64,000 bases of DNA from Spirosoma sordidisoli (GCF_004138325.1 NZ_SBLB01000005.1:496001-560000); one strand, 5' to 3'. Positions 43,276 to 52,648 are shown, counted from the first letter of the stretch. A program made the numbers and translations. The notes: generated by a model from the letters alone, not told the origin.

Positions 43276-43473
43276 ATGAAAAAAGTATTCGCACTCCTGT
43301 TTGTCGGCAGCATGCTGACCTTCGCTGCCTGCCAGAGCAAACCTAAGACGGAAGAAGCTGCTGTAGATTCAACAGCTACCATGTCGACCGACACCACCAC
43401 GATGGCTACGGATTCGGCTGCTACGGCCGTTACCGACACCGCTGCTGCTGCTGCTGCTGATAGCGCGAAATAA
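43276..43473 (+). CDS. Small low-complexity lipoprotein
   Basis: This 65-residue protein has a lipoprotein signal with the lipobox cysteine at residue 19 (LTFAAC). The mature part is almost wholly threonine, alanine, aspartate and serine (MSTDTTTMATDSAATAVTDT), with no folded domain. Its own strong promoter and a very stable terminator make it a monocistronic and possibly abundant transcript. I do not recognise a named family. The mature tail may be a spacer or a surface-exposed flexible region. Confidence 0.65.
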   Translation: MKKVFALLFVGSMLTFAACQSKPKTEEAAVDSTATMSTDTTTMATDSAATAVTDTAAAAAADSAK

Positions 43474-43488
43474 GCCAGTCGCTTTCGA

Positions 43489-43536
43489 GTATACAGTAAA
43501 AAAGCCCTATTTTTATAGGGCTTTTTTACTGTATAC
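43489..43536 (+). terminator. 22-bp perfect hairpin terminator of the small lipoprotein
   Basis: Arms 43489-43510 and 43515-43536 are perfect reverse complements with a four-T loop. The 3' arm includes a run of six Ts, so it is an excellent intrinsic terminator. The next gene's GTG starts at the very next base. Confidence 0.85.
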
Positions 43537-44148
43537 GTGTCTGATCTGTTTGCCCATCACCTACCAGCTACAGCCGCTCTGCCCTGTCGGCAGTTGCAGC
43601 AGCAATACGGCTTCGCGTTTCGGGTCACCAAGCCACGCCGGACTAAACTGGGCGATTTTCGGCGCTGGCCCGATGGCCGTATGCAGATTACGGTCAACGC
43701 CAACCTCAACCCTTACGCTTTCCTGATCACGTACGTGCACGAAGTGGCTCATGCGGTGGTCAGCCAGACCCATAAACGGCGGGTGGTACCCCACGGAACA
43801 GCCTGGCAACAAGCTTTTCAGCGGCTCATGCAGCCTTTTCTGCACCAGGCGGTTTTTCCGGCCGATGTGCTCCTTCCGTTACAGCAGTATATGAGCCGGC
43901 CGGCAGCTACCACCTACGCCAGTCCCGTACTGATGGCGGCCCTCCGTCGGTACGATCAGCCCGCGCCATCGGGTAGTGCCCCAAACACCCGCCTGCTACG
44001 CGACGTACCGGAGGGAAGCCTGTTTCTGTTTGCAAAAAAGACCTATCAGCGTGGCACGATGCGCCGGACCCGCGTCGTTTGTAAAGAACTATCCTCCGGT
44101 CGATCATATGCCATTCTGGCTCATGCGGTTGTTGAAATGGATACATAG
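43537..44148 (+). CDS. SprT-like zinc-metalloprotease-type protein
   Basis: This 203-residue protein has a HEVAH zinc-site motif at residues 68-72 and a third candidate ligand H86 in VVPHGTAW, as in SprT and the SPRTN protease core. SprT-like proteins in bacteria are of uncertain role; eukaryotic relatives degrade DNA-protein crosslinks. The only early start is GTG at 43537, one base after the preceding terminator; a TTG at 43594 is an alternative. Its 3' end overlaps the porU start by about 40 bases, so the two may be coupled. Confidence 0.8.
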   Translation: MSDLFAHHLPATAALPCRQLQQQYGFAFRVTKPRRTKLGDFRRWPDGRMQITVNANLNPYAFLITYVHEVAHAVVSQTHKRRVVPHGTAWQQAFQRLMQPFLHQAVFPADVLLPLQQYMSRPAATTYASPVLMAALRRYDQPAPSGSAPNTRLLRDVPEGSLFLFAKKTYQRGTMRRTRVVCKELSSGRSYAILAHAVVEMDT

Positions 44149-47100
44149 TGGCAGCACTGTGTATCGTGGTGTCCCCCTGAACCAGCTGATCGGGTCGGGG
44201 CAGGCCTGGCTATTGGCTGGACTGGTGCTGATCGCTACGGTGCCTGGCCTGCGGGCGCAGTCGGTATTACAGCAAGGAAACTGGCTCAAAATTGGCGTAA
44301 CCCAATCGGGCGTGTACCGTCTGAACCAGGAAACCCTGGTACGGCTGAATCCCGCCTTTGCTACGGCGAATCCGCGTAACCTCCGATTATACGGGAACGG
44401 AGGAGCACCCCTGCCGCAGGCCAACTCGGCTCCTCGGGCGGTAGATCTGGTCGAAAACGCCGTGCTCGTAACGGGCGAGGCCGATGGCCGGTTCGATGCG
44501 GGTGATGCGCTTCTGTTTTTCGGCCAGAGCCCGCATACTATCCGGTACGACACGACGGGAGGGCGGTTCGTGCATCAGATCAACCCCTACAGCGATACAA
44601 CGTTTTATTTCGTGAACATCGGGTCGGGGCCGGGCCGGCGCATCAGCGAACGTTCGGCCGGGTCACCAGCCGCCCCAACCGTTACTGCCTTCGCTGACTA
44701 TCAGTACTATGAACCCGAACTGCGCAAAGTTCAGTCGGTGCGCTCGGGCCGGGCGTGGCTGGGCGATTTTCTGAGTACCGATACGACCCGAACCGTAGCG
44801 TTTGCCATGCCCGGCCTGCTTGCTTCGTCGGCCATTCGGGTGCGGGCATCGGCTATGTCGCGCGATACATCGACAAGGCTGTTTCGGATTCAGGTGAACA
44901 GCCAGCTGGTGGGTACTATCCCGATTCCCGATGTGTCGGGCTTCGAATACGACTACCAGGGCATTGTTCGTGCCGACACGTTTCTGACCCGACTGGCGAG
45001 TACAGACAACACCGTCAGGGTAAGCATGACTTTCCGCAACAACCGGGACAACTCGGGGCAGGGGTATCTGGACTTTCTGGCGGTTGAAGCCCGGCGCGAA
45101 CTCCGGCAGTACGAACAGCCTCTGTGGGTACGGCGGCTTCCGGCTGGTTCGGTGGCGGTGCAGCAGGCCAGTGCAGGGCTCCGGGTCTGGGATGTGTCGC
45201 AGCCGCTGGCGCCCACCAGTCAGCTGTACACCCTGTCTGCTACCCAGACAGCTACCTGGCGGGCCGCGCAGCCCGCCGACTACTTTCTGTTTACGGATGC
45301 GCAGCTACTGGCGCCTGTCTCAGTAGTGCCTGTAGCCAATCAGAACCTGCGCGTGCAGCCAGCTCCGGATCTTCTCATTATCAGCCCGGCGGCCTGGCGC
45401 GATCAGGCCGACCGACTGGCCGAATTCCGGCGGCAGAACGACCGATTATCGGTTCTGGTTGCCACAACGCAGGAAGTTTATAACGAATTTGGCTCAGGAC
45501 AACCCGACCCGACGGCGATCCGCGATGCCGTTCGACATTTTTACCAGCAACAGCCGGGGCGGTTAAAGTACCTCCTGCTGTTCGGCGACGCTACCTTCGA
45601 CTATCGGAACATAAACAAAGCCGCTAGTCCGGCCGCGCAGGCCAATATGGTTCCGGTCTACGAAAGCCGCGAGTCGTTGCATCCGGTACTGAGTTACTCG
45701 TCCGATGATTACTACGGGTTCATGGACGACGCGGAGGGCGAGTGGGAAGAGCCCCGGCAGGGAGAACTCGACTCGGCAGACCATTTGCTCGACGTAGGCA
45801 TTGGCCGGCTACCGGTCAAGTCAGTTCAGGAAGCCCAGACGGTTGTTGACAAGTTGATTCGGTACGCAACGGACCGATCGCTGGTTGGCGACTGGCAAAC
45901 CCGGGTTATGCTTATTGCCGATGATGGCGATTACAACCTGCACCAGAACGACGGCGAACTACTGGCCACCCAGATTGAACGGGTAGCCCCCGCGTTCAGG
46001 CCCGAACGTATTTATCTGGATAACTATCAGCAGACCGTTACCCCCGACGGGCAGCGGGCTCCCGTGGTAAACCAGCACATAAGCCGGGCCATGGCCGATG
46101 GTCGGCTCATTATCAACTACAGCGGTCACGGCGATATACTGACTCTGGCCGATGAAAAGGTCGTTACGCTCTCCGATATTCAGGGGTGGCGCAACCGGCG
46201 ACTGCCCCTGTGGGTAACCGCTACGTGTCAGTTTGGTCGGTACGATGATCCCAGCGTGAATTCGGGTGCCGAACTGTCGTTGCTCAGTCGGGTGGGTGGG
46301 GCCATCGGACTGTTGACCACGACCCGGCCCGTCTATTCAAATACGAACCTGCTGCTGAATCAGGCGTTTTACAATACCGTTTTTACCCCCATAAATGGGC
46401 AGATGCCCCGCTTAGGCGACGTTATGCGGCTTACCAAGAACGCGAGTCTGGCGGGGGCAATCAACCGAAACTTTGCTTTGCTGGGCGATCCATCGATGCG
46501 ACTGGCTTATCCGCAGGCTCAGGCAACACTAACCGCTGTAAATGGCAAACCACTGACCAACGCCCGCTTTGACACCTTACGGGCTCTGGAAACGGTTGAA
46601 TTAACCGGCGAAATTCGACTGAATGGGCAGCGGGTGGCCGACTTTACCGGTACAACCCGGCTAACCCTGTTCGATAAGGCGGCCCTGCTCACTACCCTGG
46701 GGCAGGAAGCCGGTAGTCCTAAAATGAGTTACCGGGCGTATACGAATCCGGTATTTTCGGGGCAGGTGGCTGTGCAGCAGGGGCGATTTACCGTGCGGTT
46801 CACCGTGCCCAAAGATATCGACTATACGGTTGGCCAGGCCAAACTGTATATGTATGCCGTTCGCGCTGACAGTATATTCGATGCGACCGGAAGTTATGAG
46901 AATCTGCGCATAGGTGGCAGTATTATTGCTGATGGTGTTGATAATCAACCGCCCAGCCTTACCTTGGCGGTTGTGGGCGGGCTGCGGCAGGGCGAGAGCT
47001 GGCAGGCGACAGGGCCGGATATACAGGTGCGCATCAGTCTACAGGACAACAAGGGCATAAATATTGCCCGATCAGGTCTGGGGCACGATCTGACGGCGGT

Positions 47101-47605
47101 ACTGGGTGATAACAGTCCGGTTGTCCTGAACAGTGAATACGTGGCTACAGGCACCGACGGGCTGCAGGGAGAGGTTGTTCATACGTTCAGGGGCGTATTG
47201 CCCGGAACCTACGGGCTGCGGGTCAAAGCCTGGGATATCAACAATAATTCAACCGAGGGCACGTTGACCTTAGTAGTTTCCGAACGACCGGGTCTGACCC
47301 TCCGCGAAATCCGGATCAGTCCGAACCCGGTAACAACACAAACGCTGCTAACGGCTGATCACGACCGCGCCGGCGAGCCGCTGGACTGGACACTGAGCAT
47401 CTATGATCTGAACGGACACCTGTTAACCCAGCAGACGGGCCAGTGCACCGACTGTCCCGGGCGGGTAGAAGCCGGTACCTGGAACGGTCAGTCGAACAGC
47501 GGTGCGTCGCTACCCAACGGAATCTATGTGGTTCGGATTCAGGTACGAGCCGCCACAGATGGCACAACAGCAACCGGTACCGGGCGAGTGGTATTAACCA
47601 AGTAA
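44108..47605 (+). CDS. porU: Type IX secretion system sortase PorU
   Basis: PorU is the gingipain-family (C25) sortase that cuts the C-terminal signal of T9SS cargo and attaches it to lipopolysaccharide on the cell surface. The 1165-residue protein has a signal sequence (WLLAGLVLIATVPGLRAQ), a long N-terminal beta region, the catalytic domain with H674 in YSGHGD and C707 in TATCQFGRYDDP, and a C-terminal FlgD-like Ig module (ISPNPVTTQTLLTADHDRAG). The ATG at 44108 overlaps the SprT-like gene by 41 bases; ATG 44123 is a close alternative. porV follows. Confidence 0.93.
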   Translation: MPFWLMRLLKWIHSGSTVYRGVPLNQLIGSGQAWLLAGLVLIATVPGLRAQSVLQQGNWLKIGVTQSGVYRLNQETLVRLNPAFATANPRNLRLYGNGGAPLPQANSAPRAVDLVENAVLVTGEADGRFDAGDALLFFGQSPHTIRYDTTGGRFVHQINPYSDTTFYFVNIGSGPGRRISERSAGSPAAPTVTAFADYQYYEPELRKVQSVRSGRAWLGDFLSTDTTRTVAFAMPGLLASSAIRVRASAMSRDTSTRLFRIQVNSQLVGTIPIPDVSGFEYDYQGIVRADTFLTRLASTDNTVRVSMTFRNNRDNSGQGYLDFLAVEARRELRQYEQPLWVRRLPAGSVAVQQASAGLRVWDVSQPLAPTSQLYTLSATQTATWRAAQPADYFLFTDAQLLAPVSVVPVANQNLRVQPAPDLLIISPAAWRDQADRLAEFRRQNDRLSVLVATTQEVYNEFGSGQPDPTAIRDAVRHFYQQQPGRLKYLLLFGDATFDYRNINKAASPAAQANMVPVYESRESLHPVLSYSSDDYYGFMDDAEGEWEEPRQGELDSADHLLDVGIGRLPVKSVQEAQTVVDKLIRYATDRSLVGDWQTRVMLIADDGDYNLHQNDGELLATQIERVAPAFRPERIYLDNYQQTVTPDGQRAPVVNQHISRAMADGRLIINYSGHGDILTLADEKVVTLSDIQGWRNRRLPLWVTATCQFGRYDDPSVNSGAELSLLSRVGGAIGLLTTTRPVYSNTNLLLNQAFYNTVFTPINGQMPRLGDVMRLTKNASLAGAINRNFALLGDPSMRLAYPQAQATLTAVNGKPLTNARFDTLRALETVELTGEIRLNGQRVADFTGTTRLTLFDKAALLTTLGQEAGSPKMSYRAYTNPVFSGQVAVQQGRFTVRFTVPKDIDYTVGQAKLYMYAVRADSIFDATGSYENLRIGGSIIADGVDNQPPSLTLAVVGGLRQGESWQATGPDIQVRISLQDNKGINIARSGLGHDLTAVLGDNSPVVLNSEYVATGTDGLQGEVVHTFRGVLPGTYGLRVKAWDINNNSTEGTLTLVVSERPGLTLREIRISPNPVTTQTLLTADHDRAGEPLDWTLSIYDLNGHLLTQQTGQCTDCPGRVEAGTWNGQSNSGASLPNGIYVVRIQVRAATDGTTATGTGRVVLTK

Positions 47606-47654
47606 TTTACCAGAGAGGGGATTATCTGTTTTTTTCTTATCCAACGATTCATCG

Positions 47655-47662
47655 TAATTTTG
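47655..47662 (+). promoter_or_regulatory. -7 promoter box for porV
   Basis: TAATTTTG at 47655-47662 is an exact TAnnTTTG box, 61 bases upstream of the porV ATG. It suggests porV can be made independently of porU. Confidence 0.45.
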
Positions 47663-47723
47663 ACCGCACAGGACTGCCACACTTCCCCCAATCAGTTGCT
47701 GTCGTTGACCAACAACTTGTAGT

Positions 47724-48932
47724 ATGAAACTCAATTTTTCCCGTGTTTTTCTCGGCGTTTGCAGCTTTCTTCCCTTCGTTAGTTCAGCGCAGAATACCAT
47801 TCCAATACTAAACGGCCAGCAGCTTCAAGTTCCCACCTCGTCTGTCCCTTTTCTGAATTTTACGCCCGATGCCCGATCGGGGGCGCTCGGTGAAGCCGGG
47901 GTAGCGCTCAGCGATCCCGATGCCAACTCCATTTTCTGGAATCCTGCCAAACTCGTTTTTGCCAAACAGGATAAAGGCGCTACCATTTCGTATACGCCCT
48001 GGCTGCGCGATCTGATTGGCGACATGTACTATACCAACCTGAGCGGCTACTCTAAAGTGGGTAAAAACTCGGTGATTGGCGGTTCTCTGCTTTATTTCGA
48101 CCTTGGTACGGTCGACTTTACTACCGCAACGGGTGTGGCGGCCGGTACCTTTAACTCGCGTGAGTATGCGGTAACGGCTTCGTTCGGACAGCGGCTTTCG
48201 CAGAATTTTTCGCTGGCCGTAAACCTCAAGTACCTAAACTCGAACCTGGCAGCTGGCAGCTCGTTGCAGGGCCTGAAACCGGGTGCTACGGCCGCGGCCG
48301 ACATCGGTGCCTATTACCAGAACGAAGTGCGGGACGACGCAACCGGCAAAGGCATCGGCTGGGCATTTGGGGCCATGATCTCCAACCTGGGGGGGCGGAT
48401 TAACTACGGCGGCAACGAGCGCTACTTTATCCCGACCAACCTGCGCCTGGGAACGAACCTGACATTCCATGTCGACCAGTACAACAAGTTTAATTTTGTC
48501 GTCGACGTCAACAAACTGATGGTGCCTACGCCGAATGTACAGCTGGTAGGCGGGCGTCCGGTAAACCTGAATGCGAACAAAGGCTATTTCCAGTCCGTAT
48601 TCGGTTCGTTTGCTGACGCGCCGGGCGGGTTCAGTGAAGAGTTAAAAGAGTTTACCATCTCGACCGGGGTCGAGTACTGGTATAACGAACAATTTGCGGT
48701 ACGGGGTGGCTTTTTCAATGAATCGAACCTGAAAGGTGGCCGCAAATACATTACAACGGGCTTAGGCCTGAAATTGCAGCAGCGCTTTGGCGTCGACTTC
48801 TCATATCTGCTTCCCGTGAGCCAGAGCAGCCCGAGCCCATTGACCAACACCTTCCGGATCTCGTTACTGTTCAACTTCAACAGCGCCAACCGCCTGTTCA
48901 GCGACGACGAAACCACCAGCGAAGATTATTAA
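47724..48932 (+). CDS. porV: Type IX secretion system outer-membrane protein PorV
   Basis: PorV is a FadL-like 14-stranded barrel that carries T9SS cargo from the translocon to the PorU sortase. The 402-residue protein has a signal peptide (FLGVCSFLPFVSSAQ), the conserved VPFLNFTPDARSGALGEAGVALSDPDANSIFWNPAKL, and many barrel strands ending in FRISLLFNFNSANRLF. Following porU directly is the usual order. The gene has its own promoter box and a 20-bp inverted repeat at its 3' end. Confidence 0.95.
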   Translation: MKLNFSRVFLGVCSFLPFVSSAQNTIPILNGQQLQVPTSSVPFLNFTPDARSGALGEAGVALSDPDANSIFWNPAKLVFAKQDKGATISYTPWLRDLIGDMYYTNLSGYSKVGKNSVIGGSLLYFDLGTVDFTTATGVAAGTFNSREYAVTASFGQRLSQNFSLAVNLKYLNSNLAAGSSLQGLKPGATAAADIGAYYQNEVRDDATGKGIGWAFGAMISNLGGRINYGGNERYFIPTNLRLGTNLTFHVDQYNKFNFVVDVNKLMVPTPNVQLVGGRPVNLNANKGYFQSVFGSFADAPGGFSEELKEFTISTGVEYWYNEQFAVRGGFFNESNLKGGRKYITTGLGLKLQQRFGVDFSYLLPVSQSSPSPLTNTFRISLLFNFNSANRLFSDDETTSEDY

Positions 48933-48941
48933 CGAATAACC

Positions 48942-49004
48942 GCAAAAGAGTGAATGAGCAAAACGGGTAGCCAGGTTGGCCCCGTTGCTCATTCACTCTT
49001 TTGC
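48942..49004. terminator. 20-bp perfect inverted repeat after porV
   Basis: Arms 48942-48961 and 48985-49004 are exact reverse complements with a 23-base loop that adds a further AACGGG/CCCGTT pair. A longer frame of the next gene starts inside this hairpin, which is why the later ATG was chosen. Confidence 0.75.
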
Positions 49005-49016
49005 TATTCTGACACC

Positions 49017-50294
49017 ATGGTAGACAGAACGCAGTCACCGGCTTTTCAGGCCATTCATGAAGTACGGCTCCCGGCCGTCAAAACCCATACGCTGGACAAT
49101 ACCGTAAGGCTGCACCGGATAGATGTAGATCATCAGCCCGTTTTGCGACTGGAGTGCATTTTCGATGCGGGAACGTGGTACGAGCAGGTACCGGCTACGG
49201 CCTTCTTCGCCGTTAAAATGCTGTCAGAAGGAACGCGCACCCGCTCGTCGGCCCAGATCAGCGAGTACTTCGACCGGTACGGCGCTTTTCTGGAGCTTAG
49301 CAGTGGTCCCGACCGGTCTAGCGTAGTCGTTTACTGCCTGACCAAATTCCTGCCAGACGTACTGCCCCTGCTGCGTGAGCTGCTGACAGAGCCGACGTTT
49401 CCGGAAAAAGAGTTCGACGATCTGCGGAATATAACCTTGCAGAACCTGCGGGTCAACTACGAGAAAAATGCGTATCTGGCCAGCGTGTTGTTTCGGCAGA
49501 AGCTGTTTGGCATCGATCACCCCTACGGCCGCAGCCAGCAGCCCGACCAGATCGAAGCGCTGACCCGGCAACAGGTTGTTGACTTCTACCAGCGTGCCCT
49601 GCATAACCGCCCATTCCAGATCCTGGTAGCGGGTCAGGTTTCCGAGCTCGACGTAGCGCTCATCAACCGGGAACTGGGAAAGGTACCTATCCAGACGGGC
49701 GCAGCGCCCATAGCCCCCGTTGAGACCGTTAGAGCCGACGGGCTGGCGACGCTGGCCGAGAAACCTGACAGCATACAGTCGTCTATCCGGGTTGGTCGGC
49801 GGCTGTTCACGCGGTCGCACCCGGATTTTTTCCGGATGCTGGTCACCAACGAAATCCTGGGTGGTTATTTCGGCTCGCGGCTGATGAAAAACATCCGCGA
49901 AGAAAAAGGCTTTACCTATGGCATCTCGTCGAACATGCCCTCGTTCCGGCGGGATGGGTATTTCCTGATCGGAACCGACGTCAACAAAGAAAATACGCAG
50001 CAGACCCTGGACGAAATCCGGAAGGAAATTCGGATCTTACAAACCGAGCCGGTACCGCCCGACGAACTCGAGACCGTCAAGAACTTCATGGCGGGTGAGT
50101 TTGTAGGATCGCTCAACACGCCGTTCGAGATTGCGGATCGGTACAAAGTGATTCTGCTCGACGATCTGCCAGCCGACTTCCTGACCACTTATATTCAAAA
50201 CCTGCGGGCCGTTTCGGCGGAGGATATTGTACAGATGGCAAACCTTTATCTAACGGATACGCATCTGAGTGAGGTAGTTGTGGGCGGAAAATAG
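49017..50294 (+). CDS. M16-family peptidase-like protein lacking the zinc motif
   Basis: This 425-residue protein has the two-domain fold of M16 (pitrilysin/insulinase) proteins: RLHRIDVDHQPVLRLECIFDAGTWYEQ, then LREL-LTEPTFPEKEFDDLRN and HPYGRSQQPDQIEALTRQQVVDFYQ, and in the second half VTNEILGGYFGSRLMKNIREEKGFTYGISSNM. The zinc motif HxxEH is absent where it is expected: the sequence there reads AVKMLSEGTRT. It is therefore probably a non-catalytic partner of an active M16 subunit, which is not in this window. I chose the ATG at 49017, since the longer frame starts in the porV hairpin. Confidence 0.85.
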   Translation: MVDRTQSPAFQAIHEVRLPAVKTHTLDNTVRLHRIDVDHQPVLRLECIFDAGTWYEQVPATAFFAVKMLSEGTRTRSSAQISEYFDRYGAFLELSSGPDRSSVVVYCLTKFLPDVLPLLRELLTEPTFPEKEFDDLRNITLQNLRVNYEKNAYLASVLFRQKLFGIDHPYGRSQQPDQIEALTRQQVVDFYQRALHNRPFQILVAGQVSELDVALINRELGKVPIQTGAAPIAPVETVRADGLATLAEKPDSIQSSIRVGRRLFTRSHPDFFRMLVTNEILGGYFGSRLMKNIREEKGFTYGISSNMPSFRRDGYFLIGTDVNKENTQQTLDEIRKEIRILQTEPVPPDELETVKNFMAGEFVGSLNTPFEIADRYKVILLDDLPADFLTTYIQNLRAVSAEDIVQMANLYLTDTHLSEVVVGGK

Positions 50295-50344
50295 GATGAT
50301 CTGGAAATTTATTCATTAGTCAAGTTGTTCAATAGGGTAGTCAA

Positions 50345-50376
50345 TTTGACTGATTAGTTATTTACGTGTAGTTTTG
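50345..50376 (+). promoter_or_regulatory. Full Bacteroidota promoter for plsY
   Basis: TTTG at 50345-50348, a 20-base spacer and TAGTTTTG at 50369-50376 match the consensus at both elements. The plsY ATG lies 72 bases downstream. Confidence 0.6.
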
Positions 50377-50448
50377 GGGTTCCTGCTGTTGGTTACAACC
50401 TCCTTACGTAGCTAACGATATCGATAACGTCTCACTTACATCCTTTCA

Positions 50449-51108
50449 ATGAACGTTTTTCTCATCTGTTTGACAGTGCTTCTGGCTTATCTGCTCGGCT
50501 CGATCCCAACGGCCGTCTGGTATGGTCAGGGTTTTTTCGGTATCGATATCCGCACCAAAGGAAGTGGTAATGCCGGGGCTACCAATACGTTTCGGGTACT
50601 CGGCAAACGGGCCGGAACCATTGTCATGCTGGTTGACGTGCTGAAAGGCTATACGGCAGCTATGCTGTCTATGCTGCTCTGGTATCTGGACGTGATCACG
50701 TTTCGCGAAATTCTGACGTTTGAACTGGTTTTTGGTCTGGTAGCCGTAATCGGCCACCTCTATCCGGTGTTTGCCGGATTCAAGGGGGGCAAAGGCGTAG
50801 CTACCCTGCTGGGTATGATCCTGGCCATTCATCCCGAAATGGCGGCTGTCTGCATCGGTATTTTTCTGCTGGTGGTTATTGCGTCGCAGTACGTATCGCT
50901 GGGGTCGATCCTGGCCGCGCTGGCGTTTCCGGTGCTGCTGCTGCTCCGCATTTTCGGGCAGAAAGAAAGCCCGCTGCTGATCGTATTCGGGTTTGTTATC
51001 TTTCTGATGGTCGTTCTGACGCACCAGAAGAATATTGCCCGGCTCCTGCGCGGCCAGGAAAACCGAACGGTACTGATTCGCCTGCGTAAAAAACGCGATC
51101 CGCAATAA
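50449..51108 (+). CDS. plsY: Acyl-phosphate:glycerol-3-phosphate acyltransferase PlsY
   Basis: PlsY adds the first acyl chain to glycerol-3-phosphate in phospholipid synthesis, using acyl-phosphate. The 219-residue membrane protein has the three conserved loops: GSIPTAVWYGQ and GSGNAGATNTFRVLGKRAG near the start, and GHLYPVFAGFKGGKGVAT in the middle, all intact. Five hydrophobic helices are present. It stands alone with its own promoter. It uses the glycerol-3-phosphate that GlpK, encoded elsewhere in this window, makes. Confidence 0.95.
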   Translation: MNVFLICLTVLLAYLLGSIPTAVWYGQGFFGIDIRTKGSGNAGATNTFRVLGKRAGTIVMLVDVLKGYTAAMLSMLLWYLDVITFREILTFELVFGLVAVIGHLYPVFAGFKGGKGVATLLGMILAIHPEMAAVCIGIFLLVVIASQYVSLGSILAALAFPVLLLLRIFGQKESPLLIVFGFVIFLMVVLTHQKNIARLLRGQENRTVLIRLRKKRDPQ

Positions 51109-51282
51109 AGCTATTTACTGCATTCATCGACGCCCCGTCGTTGCGCGAAAACTGCGTAACTTCGGGGCGATTTTATAGCTAACCGAATCAACTGGCGCAT
51201 CGCATCAAACCCGGCTGGCCAGGCGTAACCCGCTACCCGATGAACCACCGATGCCGTATCGTACCAGACCCAGACAAGACCT

Positions 51283-52647
51283 ATGCTAACAGACTTCCTT
51301 GCCGAAAATAAGCAGCGATTCCTGGATGAACTGCTCGAGTTACTACGTATCCCGTCGGTATCGGCCGACTCTTCTTTCAAAAAGGACGTTCGCCGGGCGG
51401 CCGAATTTGTTCGCGATAAGCTGACCGCAGCCGGGCTGGACGATGCCCAACTGCACGAAACTGCGGGCCACCCCATTGTTTTTGCGCAGAAACTAGTCGA
51501 TCCGGCCCGCCCAACGGTGCTGGTATATGGGCATTACGACGTGCAGCCAGCCGATCCGTACGAACTATGGAAAACGCCCCCTTTCGAGCCGACTATTCGT
51601 AACGAACGGATTTATGCCCGGGGTGCCTGCGATGATAAAGGGCAGTTTTATATGCACATCAAGGCGCTGGAAGCCATGCTGGCTACCGATGGGCTGCCCT
51701 GCAACGTAAAAGTGATGATCGAGGGCGAAGAGGAAGTCGGTTCCGACCACCTCGGCACTTTCGTGGCCGGAAACCGGGAACTGCTCAAAGCCGACGTAAT
51801 CCTGATCTCCGATACAAGCATCATCTCCAACGAAACGCCATCGCTCGAAACCGGACTGCGCGGTTTATCGTACGTAGAGGTCGAGGTGACGGGCGCTAAC
51901 CGCGACCTGCACTCGGGTGTATACGGGGGAGGGGTAGCCAACCCGATCAACGTACTGGCTAAAATGATCGCGAGTCTGCATGACGATCAGGGCCGCATTA
52001 CCATACCTGGTTTTTATGACAAGGTGGTTGATCTGAGCGAAGCCGAACGGGCCGAGCTGGCTAAAGCACCGTTCAGCCTGGACGAGTACAAGCAGGATTT
52101 AGGGATCAGCGACGTGATGGGCGAAAGCGGCTACTCGACCAACGAACGGACCAGCATACGCCCTACGCTCGATGCCAACGGCATCTGGGGCGGCTATACG
52201 GGCGAAGGCGCCAAAACGGTGCTGCCTTCCAAAGCCTCGGCCAAGATCAGCATGCGGCTCGTTCCGAACCAGACGCCCGAGGAGATTACGGATTTATTCA
52301 CCCGGCATTTTACCGCCATTGCACCGGCGGGCGTGACGGTAAAGGTGATGCCTCATCATGGCGGGCTGCCCTACGTGACCCCCGTCGACTCGGTCGAATT
52401 CGAAGCCGCGAGCCGGGCTTTCGAAGACGCCTGGGGGAAGAAACCGATTCCAACGCGGGGGGGCGGCAGTATTCCGATCGTAGCCCTGTTTGAGCGGGAA
52501 CTGGGTATAAAATCTATTCTGATGGGATTTGGTCTGGATACCGATGCGCTCCATTCACCCAACGAAAGCTACGGCCTGTTTAATTTTTATAAAGGCATCG
52601 AAACCATTCCGTACTTCTACAAAAACTACGCGGAGTTGAAGCAGTAA
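51283..52647 (+). CDS. M20-family metallopeptidase (dipeptidase)
   Basis: This 454-residue enzyme belongs to the M20/M25/M40 family of two-zinc exopeptidases. Metal and catalytic motifs are visible: VYGHYDVQPAD (histidine and aspartate), GACDDKGQ (bridging aspartate), EGEEEVGSD (general-base and zinc glutamates) and later the dimerisation domain and GGSIPIVALFE. It probably cleaves dipeptides. It starts with ATG at 51283, 174 bases after plsY. The DUF1207-like gene begins one base after its stop, so the two are probably co-transcribed. Confidence 0.92.
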   Translation: MLTDFLAENKQRFLDELLELLRIPSVSADSSFKKDVRRAAEFVRDKLTAAGLDDAQLHETAGHPIVFAQKLVDPARPTVLVYGHYDVQPADPYELWKTPPFEPTIRNERIYARGACDDKGQFYMHIKALEAMLATDGLPCNVKVMIEGEEEVGSDHLGTFVAGNRELLKADVILISDTSIISNETPSLETGLRGLSYVEVEVTGANRDLHSGVYGGGVANPINVLAKMIASLHDDQGRITIPGFYDKVVDLSEAERAELAKAPFSLDEYKQDLGISDVMGESGYSTNERTSIRPTLDANGIWGGYTGEGAKTVLPSKASAKISMRLVPNQTPEEITDLFTRHFTAIAPAGVTVKVMPHHGGLPYVTPVDSVEFEAASRAFEDAWGKKPIPTRGGGSIPIVALFERELGIKSILMGFGLDTDALHSPNESYGLFNFYKGIETIPYFYKNYAELKQ

Positions 52648-52648
52648 C

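Noticed and set aside
48954-49016. Longer start of the M16-like gene
   Set aside because: It begins inside the 20-bp inverted repeat after porV.
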